Assembly: GCA_964524835.1 (NCBI GenBank)
Contig: CAZGEG010000006.1
Coordinates: 1-64,000, forward strand
Reading direction: 5' to 3'
Length of the DNA stretch: 64,000 bases
Origin: JACRCG01 sp964524835
Lineage (GTDB): Bacteria > Desulfobacterota > Desulfuromonadia > Geobacterales > Pseudopelobacteraceae
The position numbers and the translations under genes are program-made. How positions within the stretch are numbered: position 1 is the stretch's first letter; each line of letters begins with the position of its first letter. This document shows positions 57,879 through 64,000 of the stretch, piece by piece. Under the pieces are notes generated by a model. The model did not search any database. It was not told the origin of the DNA and was given only the letters and a program-made list of their open reading frames with translations.

Positions 57879-60434
57879 ATGAAGCGGAAAATAATTCTAT
57901 CATTTCTTATGGTATTTCTGATCTCCTCACTGGGTGCGGTATTCGCCTACGTACACGTCAGAAATACAAACGACACGCTCAGCCGTCTCATCAGCCTCCA
58001 TCAGATAGAAACCCTCCGCCAGCAGTTGCTCAGATCAATCCAGACGGTGCAGTCAAACCTCTACACGGTCAATACCGAACTGGGCAGCAAGCTCGATTAC
58101 ATAATCGAGAATGCCGCTAACCTGGAACAAGCTGCCCGGAACTGCACCTCCTGCCATCATGTCCCCGAGGTCGCCCGGCAGATCGTTGGGCTCCAGACGA
58201 CCATCGGAGATTACCAGGAAGCCTTGAGTTACTACATAACAGCCTCCGCCGATACCGAACAGATCAGCAAAAACAAACTGGAAGCGGCCCGCATCGGCAA
58301 TGAGCTCCTCGTCAAGACCGAGGAAATGTCCATGCGGGCGAGTACCAGGCTTAAAAATGTGACTACGGATGCGATGCAGAAGGTGAAGAGCGTAACAACG
58401 GTCCTGATGGCGACAATGCTGCTGGCGCTCATCCTCGGTATCATCGACGCCATGTACCTGACCAGGGCCATTACCCGGCCCATCGATGTACTGCTCGACG
58501 CCACGAGGAAGATTGCATCCGGGAACCTTGGTTATACCGTTGAATACAAGGATAAGACCGAGTTTGGCGAACTCGCCTCGCATTTTAACGATATGAGCAG
58601 ATCTCTCTTTAGCGGCTATGCAAAACTTGAGGAGGAGATCACGGAACGTAAAAAGTCAGAAGCAGCCCTCAGTGAGAGTGAGGAGCGCTATGCCCTGGCA
58701 GCCCAGGGTTCGAATGACGGCTTGTGGGACTGGGATTTGCAGAATAATGTCATTTATTTCTCCAGTCGCTGGAAATCGATGCTCGGATACGACGATGATG
58801 CAATCGGCAATACCCCCGAGGAATGGTTCAGCCGGGTTCATCCCGATGACCGTCCCGAAACCGAAATCAGAATCGACGCCCATATCAGCGGACGCAACCC
58901 TCATTTTGAGAACGAGTACCGCATCATGCACAGGGATGGGACCTACCACTGGATGTTGGCCCGCGGACTGGCTGTCAGGAACGTAGCCGGACAGGCCTAC
59001 CGAATGGCCGGTTCCCAGACGGACATTATGTCGAGAAAGACGGCTACAGAGCAACTGGTGTATAACGCCTTCCACGATGCCCTGACAGACCTGCCGAACC
59101 GCTCCCTGTTCATGAATCGTCTCCAGCACGTTATCAACATGTCCGCACACCGTGGCAAGCCGCACTATGCCGTCCTGTTTCTTGATATGGATCGCTTTAA
59201 ATTCGTAAATGACAGCCTGGGGCACCAGGTCGGGGACAAGCTTCTCGTTGCGGTGGGGCATAAACTGGTCGAGTGCATCCGACCGGGCGATACGGTCGCA
59301 CGGCTCGGCGGCGACGAGTTTTCCGTTCTGCTGGAGAATATCAGCGAGCTGAAGGATGCCGTCGATGTTGCCGACCGGATCCATCACAAACTGTCGAGCC
59401 CGTTCATGTTAGAGGGGCACGAGGTCTATGCGGCCGTCAGCATCGGGGTAGCGCTGGGCTCGGATATCTACGAACGCGCCGAGCAGGTTCTGCGCGATGC
59501 CGACATCGCCATGTACGGGGCAAAGAAGCGGGGGAGCGCACACTCCGAGATCTTCGATACCAGGATGCACGCAAGCATCATCGACCGGATCCTGCTCGAA
59601 TCGGAATTGCACGCTGTCCTGGACCACAATGAGCTGACCCTGGTCTATCAGCCCATCGTCGATCTCAACACCCGCCGCCTGGTCGGCTTCGAGGCACTTG
59701 TCCGCTGGAATCATCCCACACGGGGCATGGTTTATCCCCTGGAATTCATTCCACTGGCCGAGGAAACCGGATTGATCGTCAAAATCGGCGAATGGATCCT
59801 GCGGGAGGCCTGCCGCGAGCTGGAGGCACTGCAGAAACGCTTCCCTTCCCAGCCACCCCTGAAAATGAGCATCAACATTTCGAGCAAACAGTTCGCGCAG
59901 GTGAACCTGGTCGATCTGGTGGCCGGAATTCTTCAGGAGACAGGAATCGCCCCCCACACTCTCGCAATCGAGATAACAGAAAGCATGCTCATGGAAAATA
60001 TCGATGTGGTGATAGCATCAATGAACCGGCTCCGCGCCATGGGGGTACACATTCACATTGACGACTTCGGCACCGGCTATTCATCGCTCAGCTATCTGCA
60101 CAGCCTCCCGATCAATGCGCTCAAGATCGACCGCTCGTTCATAAACAGGATGACTGAAAAAGGCGAAAACCAGGAGATCATCATGTCGATCATTTCGTTG
60201 TCCAAGAGTTTGAATCTTGACATAATTGCCGAGGGAGTGGAATTGGACCACCAATTCGAGCAGTTAAAAGGACTGGATTGCCAATTTGGCCAGGGGTTCC
60301 TGTTTTCGGAACCGATGGAATCGGTCGCAATCGGAGCGTGGGTGCAGGCGGAGGAGTATAAGGACGGGGATAAACAGACGAAAACCAAGAGTCATGACCA
60401 ACCCCAGAGCGCAGGACAGCAGCTCCACCGATAA
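57879..60434 (+). CDS. Membrane GGDEF-EAL protein with a c-type heme in its periplasmic sensor
   Basis: The 851-aa protein has TM1 (about 6-27), a helical periplasmic domain (about 28-180) with one heme attachment site CTSCH (Cys89, Cys92, His93), TM2 (about 183-203), HAMP (AITRPIDVLLDATRKIAS), a PAS domain (about 270-385), GGDEF (intact at 477-481 in ARLGGDEFSV) and EAL (intact E605-A-L in GFEALVRWNHP). Both cyclase and phosphodiesterase look active; which dominates is unknown. The His-adjacent H94 may be a distal ligand. ATG 57879 follows GAGGGTGACC. Heme redox or ligand sensing that sets c-di-GMP is inferred. Confidence 0.92.
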   Translation: MKRKIILSFLMVFLISSLGAVFAYVHVRNTNDTLSRLISLHQIETLRQQLLRSIQTVQSNLYTVNTELGSKLDYIIENAANLEQAARNCTSCHHVPEVARQIVGLQTTIGDYQEALSYYITASADTEQISKNKLEAARIGNELLVKTEEMSMRASTRLKNVTTDAMQKVKSVTTVLMATMLLALILGIIDAMYLTRAITRPIDVLLDATRKIASGNLGYTVEYKDKTEFGELASHFNDMSRSLFSGYAKLEEEITERKKSEAALSESEERYALAAQGSNDGLWDWDLQNNVIYFSSRWKSMLGYDDDAIGNTPEEWFSRVHPDDRPETEIRIDAHISGRNPHFENEYRIMHRDGTYHWMLARGLAVRNVAGQAYRMAGSQTDIMSRKTATEQLVYNAFHDALTDLPNRSLFMNRLQHVINMSAHRGKPHYAVLFLDMDRFKFVNDSLGHQVGDKLLVAVGHKLVECIRPGDTVARLGGDEFSVLLENISELKDAVDVADRIHHKLSSPFMLEGHEVYAAVSIGVALGSDIYERAEQVLRDADIAMYGAKKRGSAHSEIFDTRMHASIIDRILLESELHAVLDHNELTLVYQPIVDLNTRRLVGFEALVRWNHPTRGMVYPLEFIPLAEETGLIVKIGEWILREACRELEALQKRFPSQPPLKMSINISSKQFAQVNLVDLVAGILQETGIAPHTLAIEITESMLMENIDVVIASMNRLRAMGVHIHIDDFGTGYSSLSYLHSLPINALKIDRSFINRMTEKGENQEIIMSIISLSKSLNLDIIAEGVELDHQFEQLKGLDCQFGQGFLFSEPMESVAIGAWVQAEEYKDGDKQTKTKSHDQPQSAGQQLHR

Positions 60435-60477
60435 CGATGGTGGCTCAACTAGACATCACAACCGACAGGGGGATGGA

Positions 60478-61782
60478 ATGCTTCAGAAATATGTACTTAC
60501 AATCATATGTGCAGCATTGCTGCTTTTCGCCACTTCGGCCCGGTCAGCAGAGTTTGTTGATGGACCGCGCGCCAAGGATCTTCTCACCAATCAGGTAAGA
60601 AAGATGTTTGAAGACAGCAAGTTCGCCGAGCTTGATGCCATGGCGGACAAGCTGCGCACCAACAAAAGCCGTTATCCGGATGGTGGCTGGAAACTGCTGG
60701 CTTTTTATCAGGGTTTCGATCTGACCGGTAACTACCCGCAATGGGTGTTCACCAGCTACATTGAAAGAGCCAATGAATGGCGTCACGCCAGGCCAAAATC
60801 AGTTACGGCCCAAGTTGTTCTCGGGCAAGCCTGGTACAATTACGCCTGGCACGAACGCGGCCATGGGTATGTCAACGATGTAAAAAAAGACGCGTGGCCT
60901 ATTGTTTACGAACGGCTTGACAAAGCATGGCAGATTGTCAACGAACGACCGGCTCAAGGAGTCTCGGATTGCCCCCAGCGCCACGACCTGCGCCTCATAC
61001 TTGCCAATGCGAAAGGAATCGAACGAAAACAGTTCGAAGTACTGTTCCAGGAGGCTGTGCGTTTTGAGCCGGGGTATTATGCGTTTTACTTCAATAAAGC
61101 TGAATATCTTCAGCCAAGATGGCACGGAGATGAAGGCGAATGGCAACAGTTTATAACCGAAGCTAGTCAAAACAACACCAATGGTGAAGGTGATACGATT
61201 TACACGCGTACCGCCTGGTCAAAATTCGGAATATGGAAGAACTTCAATAGCGAAGGAATTTACTGGGACAAGATGAAAACAGGATTCGAGCAGATTTCCC
61301 GCAACTATCCCGATTCCCCTTTTATTCTCAATGGATTTGCCAGATTCGCCTGTCTTGCCGGTGACCTTGAAACGATGAAAGTGCTATTTAAGCGAATTGA
61401 CACAAACAACTATTATCCCGAGGTTTGGAACAACTACAGCATTGAAGACTGCCGCGACTGGGTCAAATTCGGCAAATCCAGAGTGGAGCTTGATATAGAA
61501 AAACGTGCGGAACATATGAAGCAATTTGAAGCCAGGGTATTTCAAAACCTTCTTGATTTAGCAGAGAAAGGAAACCGTCAGGTTATTGGTGACCTGGCTG
61601 AAATGTACCTGAAAGGAAGAGGCACAAAAGCGGATCCGGTCGCCGCATACGCCTGGTTTGCCCAGGATGAGTCTGCCAACAAAGACCAACTGGCCGGTAT
61701 TGCCGCAACGCTGTCCGCTGAGCAACTAGTTCTGGCAAAACAACAGGCTGAGGCTATCAGACGGCGCACAGAGCTATTGTAG
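60478..61782 (+). CDS. Secreted helical-repeat protein (DUF4034-like, Sel1-like end)
   Basis: The 434-aa protein has a signal peptide (MLQKYVLTIICAALLLFATS). The body has helical repeats (KFAELDAMADKLRTNKSRYP, KAWQIVNERPAQGV, DSPFILNGFARFACLAGD) as in the DUF4034 family, and the C-terminal region (LAEMYLKGRGTKADPVAAYA) is a Sel1-like repeat. GGGGGATGGA serves as RBS. The upstream in-frame extension overlaps the previous gene and lacks signal features. It directly follows the GGDEF-EAL gene. Function is unknown; protein-protein contact is likely. Confidence 0.75.
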   Translation: MLQKYVLTIICAALLLFATSARSAEFVDGPRAKDLLTNQVRKMFEDSKFAELDAMADKLRTNKSRYPDGGWKLLAFYQGFDLTGNYPQWVFTSYIERANEWRHARPKSVTAQVVLGQAWYNYAWHERGHGYVNDVKKDAWPIVYERLDKAWQIVNERPAQGVSDCPQRHDLRLILANAKGIERKQFEVLFQEAVRFEPGYYAFYFNKAEYLQPRWHGDEGEWQQFITEASQNNTNGEGDTIYTRTAWSKFGIWKNFNSEGIYWDKMKTGFEQISRNYPDSPFILNGFARFACLAGDLETMKVLFKRIDTNNYYPEVWNNYSIEDCRDWVKFGKSRVELDIEKRAEHMKQFEARVFQNLLDLAEKGNRQVIGDLAEMYLKGRGTKADPVAAYAWFAQDESANKDQLAGIAATLSAEQLVLAKQQAEAIRRRTELL

Positions 61783-61868
61783 AATTAGTAGAGTGTTCCC
61801 GATTTATTACGTATTTTTTATTTTTTTTGCACATTAAAATTAAATAAGCCAAGTCAAGGGAGGAACCC

Positions 61869-61919
61869 ATGTCTAATCCCGCAGCACTGTTTATCTGGAT
61901 AGGAAACCATTATTACTAG
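61869..61919 (+). CDS. 16-residue open frame behind a strong ribosome-binding site
   Basis: ATG 61869 is preceded by AAGGGAGGAACCC, a near-perfect Shine-Dalgarno at the right distance. The frame reads MSNPAALFIWIGNHYY then TAG. It may be the surviving N-terminus of a longer decayed gene or a micropeptide. No regulator or toxin peptide is recognised. Only the RBS quality supports it. Confidence 0.35.
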   Translation: MSNPAALFIWIGNHYY

Positions 61920-61980
61920 GCGGATTCAAGTCTGAAGTGCAACTTTTGTAAGTGAATTAAAGTGGTGAGCTGCGTTACTA

Positions 61981-62277
61981 TCAGCGCCACTTTAACGACC
62001 AAGTAAAAGGTGCACAGATGAAGCTGACAATTTCGATCATATCAGCACGATTTTGGCGGTAAAATATCACATGGCTGCCAGCATTCAATTTTCGGTAGTC
62101 AATTCGAATATCACTGCAATCCTTCCCTTTGAGCGGGTTGTCAGCCAACTGCTGGAATGAAACGTCCAACATTTGTAGATACAAGTTGCGTTGTTCACGC
62201 CCCCAACGGTTTTGTGTGAACCTGGCAATCTCTTTCAAATCAGCCTTCGCCATGTTTGTGAGGGTAAAAGCGGGCAT
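61981..62277 (-). CDS. parE: ParE-family toxin
   Basis: The 98-aa protein starts MPAFTLTNMAKADLKEIARF and continues WGREQRNLYLQMLDVSFQQL, then YRKLNAGSHVIFYRQNRADM, the ParE fold, which inhibits DNA gyrase in this family. The last residues (ICAPFTWSLKWR) differ from the usual IVRILHGRMD-type ending, so a small change near the 3' end may have altered the active tail. It overlaps parD by 1 nt. Confidence 0.88.
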   Translation of the reverse strand: MPAFTLTNMAKADLKEIARFTQNRWGREQRNLYLQMLDVSFQQLADNPLKGKDCSDIRIDYRKLNAGSHVIFYRQNRADMIEIVSFICAPFTWSLKWR

Positions 62278-62519
62278 CAGTTGAAACTTTCACCGTCAAG
62301 TTCTGAGAGTATGCTCTTCAGTGAATAATCAGCGGTGCCGCTATCTTCACCCTCAATAAGAGCACGTCGTAGCAATGATAGCTTAGTTTCCCTTTCTTCC
62401 AATAGTCGCAGACCGGCACGAATTGTTTCGCTTGCTGAACCAAAACGGCCTTGGACAACCTGTTGGGAAATTAACTTTTCGTAGTGTGAACCGAGAGTAA
62501 CGCTGGTGTTTTTTTGCAT
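62277..62519 (-). CDS. parD: ParD-family antitoxin
   Basis: The 80-aa protein begins MQKNTSVTLGSHYEKLISQQ (ribbon-helix-helix) and contains GRFGSASETIRAGLRLLEER, then a disordered toxin-binding tail (about 48-80). The RBS GGAGG lies 8 nt before ATG 62519. It neutralises ParE and represses its own promoter in this family. Confidence 0.92.
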   Translation of the reverse strand: MQKNTSVTLGSHYEKLISQQVVQGRFGSASETIRAGLRLLEERETKLSLLRRALIEGEDSGTADYSLKSILSELDGESFN

Positions 62520-63053
62520 GATATTACCTCCATCAATGTTGCAATAGTATCGCCATATAATATTTATTGGTATTGGTCAAGTACCTGAATTATGCCCAAC
62601 CAGGAAAAAGCAGCGGCAAAAATACCGCCGCCGTTCTCCCAAAACCGTTAATTCACCCACTCCAACACAGGCCTCTGACTCGCCCTCACTCGCAAACACC
62701 AACCGCTTCGTCCTCCTCACCCTGCAATTCATGGTGTTCTGGAACACCACCAGATTACTCGTCGCCTGGGGATGGCTAACAACCACAATAATCCCTTTCG
62801 CAATCCAGCCATACTTTCGAAATAAGATGATGCTATAATGAGTCATCAAACCGTGAAAGGACACATGATCATGACACTTCTAAGCGACGACGCAACTAAA
62901 GGCTTTTAAACAAGTCATCTTTGGGTTTTACGTTCAAATGAATTTTTAGTTTCTCGTAGCGTCGTAGCGTCGTTGCATGAAACAAGAATTCGTTCTGGTT
63001 AAGGCGCCGGGGCGAACCGGGAACTCCGGAAGCCACTACTGCAGGAGGAAAAG
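62520..63053. other. Intergenic region with short repeats and no convincing gene
   Basis: This 534-bp gap lies between parD and the PAS gene. Short open frames on both strands (62567-62779, 62577-62864) lack RBS and family features. A third unannotated frame ending at 62838 reads a hydrophobic stretch (FVLLTLQFMVFWN) but has no start codon. GCGACGACGCAAC (62884-62896) and the tandem CGTAGCGT repeat with CGTTGC (62955-62976) are partial inverted repeats. It may be a relic of a repeat element. Confidence 0.4.
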
Positions 63054-63611
63054 ATGGGCAGATCGATGCAGGAATTATTGATATTCAATTCTTTCCTGAA
63101 TAATACGAGTGATTCAATAGTTATCAAGGAATATTTCGCAAACGAAGATGGGCAGTTTACCGGCGGGAAGATTGTGTGTGCCAGTGCCGTCAAAGCCCGG
63201 CATTATAATCTGAACATGGATACTATCCGGGGCTGCACCGATTTCGATCTGATGCCCCGTGATCAGGCACTGAAGGCCCTTCAAGATGACCTTTGGGTGA
63301 TGGAACATGGTAAACCGATCGAAGATATCCGCGAAACGATAACCCACAAAGACGGTGAAAAAGTAAACATTTCTGTAACCAAATTCCCCTGGATTCTGCC
63401 TGGAGGTGAATTAGTGGGAGTCATGTGCATCGCACGCAACATAACCATCAGAGAAAAAGCCAAACAGCAATATCACGACTTGAAGGAGTATATGATATGG
63501 GACGTTTTAAAGCCCTTGATCCCTCTCTATCATGATGATTTTAAAAGTGCTAAATCAAGCAGGGTATTAAAAGCCGTATTCTTTCGATTGATACGAATTT
63601 TAAATGAATAG
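63054..63611 (+). CDS. Single-domain PAS protein
   Basis: The 185-aa soluble protein is a PAS domain (about 10-130; IVCASAVKARHYNLN, IRETITHKDGEKVNISVTKF, VGVMCIARNITIREKAKQQY) with a following helix but no kinase or cyclase. The RBS GCAGGAGG precedes ATG 63054. It may be a free-standing sensor or the leftover of a longer kinase; the unrelated C-terminal about 35 residues (PLIPLYHDDFKSAKSSRVLK) end cleanly. Cofactor and partner are unknown. Confidence 0.7.
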   Translation: MGRSMQELLIFNSFLNNTSDSIVIKEYFANEDGQFTGGKIVCASAVKARHYNLNMDTIRGCTDFDLMPRDQALKALQDDLWVMEHGKPIEDIRETITHKDGEKVNISVTKFPWILPGGELVGVMCIARNITIREKAKQQYHDLKEYMIWDVLKPLIPLYHDDFKSAKSSRVLKAVFFRLIRILNE

Positions 63612-63771
63612 AAAATTGAAGGCATTAAACAGGCGGGTAATAAACAGACGTTATTCAGACCGGCCTGAAGAGGTACGGCGTGGTATCCGGCCAGTGCAGG
63701 CAAGGTACGGAACTACGCATTATTGATCGGGGGTTTTTCTACTGCGCCGTGCCCCGTTGAACCGCCAGTCC

Positions 63772-64000
63772 TTACCCCACCACCTCAACCAGCTCCCCGC
63801 GCACTTCCACTTTCAGCCGCACCAGGGCCCGGTCGGCAGGCCCGGTAAGCACCGTTCCCTGCCGGTCGAAGCGGCTGCCGTGGCAGGGGCAGGAGAGCGC
63901 ATCCTCCGTGACCGTGACCGTGCACCCCAGATGAGTGCAGATCAGACTCAGGGCATAGAAGCCCTCCCCGTCCCGGAACAGCGCCAGACGCTCGTCGCGA
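63772..64000 (-). CDS. Rieske [2Fe-2S] protein, truncated by the window edge
   Basis: The minus-strand frame enters from position 64000 and ends at TAA 63774-63772; about 76 codons are visible. It has both Rieske boxes: CTHLGCTV (C-T-H-x-G-C) and SCPCHGSRFD (C-x-C-H-G-S). Rieske proteins carry the high-potential cluster of bc-type complexes or oxygenases. The start and any N-terminal membrane anchor lie outside. Partner genes may lie just beyond the window on this strand. Confidence 0.92.
   Translation of the reverse strand, partial: RDERLALFRDGEGFYALSLICTHLGCTVTVTEDALSCPCHGSRFDRQGTVLTGPADRALVRLKVEVRGELVEVVG

Noticed and set aside
62567..62864. Short frames on both strands upstream of the PAS gene
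   Set aside because: Neither has a good RBS or protein-like composition; they mirror each other over the same bases.

Overview
The window looks like a chromosomal segment of a Geobacter-type bacterium (Desulfuromonadia/Geobacterales). This is an inference from four things: the gene order rpsB-tsf-pyrH-frr-uppS-cdsA-dxr-rseP, several periplasmic multiheme c-type cytochromes with CxxCH motifs, a cytochrome b/c quinol-oxidase-like gene set, and many two-component and c-di-GMP sensors. No 16S gene is present, so the genus is not fixed.

Layout. 1-3,300: the 3' end of a group II intron, then a B12-type radical SAM enzyme, a TetR regulator and a frameshifted methyltransferase. A 38-bp nested palindrome precedes the first gene. 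3,300-16,300: ilvE, a tiny Cys protein overlapping a ferredoxin, then the housekeeping run rpsB to rseP, a thioesterase, tsaB and sucCD. 16,400-24,100: a PstS-like binding protein coupled to a hybrid histidine kinase, then dnaE and accA. 24,100-25,600: two toxin-antitoxin loci, one with an internally deleted HEPN toxin. 25,600-30,000: rluB, a CorC-like protein, lnt, and prfB with its +1 frameshift. 30,000-35,600: a palindromic repeat, DUF1848, small Cys and secreted proteins, a YaiI-like protein, tRNA-Thr(CGT), an NlpC/P60 hydrolase, DUF1015 and a YefM/YoeB cluster.

35,700-38,820 (minus): the thiED-thiC operon with promoter, TPP riboswitch and terminator, so thiamine synthesis is predicted to shut off by attenuation. 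38,850-46,550 (minus): a large envelope-stress module. A ZraP-like periplasmic protein, a PepSY-like protein, an OmpR-family regulator and its kinase, a second kinase and an NtrC-family (ZraSR-like) regulator are followed by three secreted or outer-membrane genes. Two predicted control sites fit the two regulators: tandem 10-bp repeats beside the zraP promoter, and a sigma-54-like promoter with upstream enhancer-like repeats before the secreted genes.

46,600-51,400 (minus): a nonaheme-type cytochrome, a small membrane protein with a methyltransferase, and a cytochrome b / subunit IV / tetraheme cytochrome c set without an adjacent Rieske gene. 51,700-56,350: DUF378, a UbiB-like kinase with a coiled-coil partner, and EamA and AEC transporters. 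56,800-61,800: a PhnD-like binding protein beside a GGDEF-EAL protein whose periplasmic sensor carries a heme-binding CTSCH motif, then a TPR/Sel1-like secreted protein. 61,980-62,520: parDE. 63,054-63,611: a PAS protein. The window ends inside a Rieske protein gene on the minus strand.
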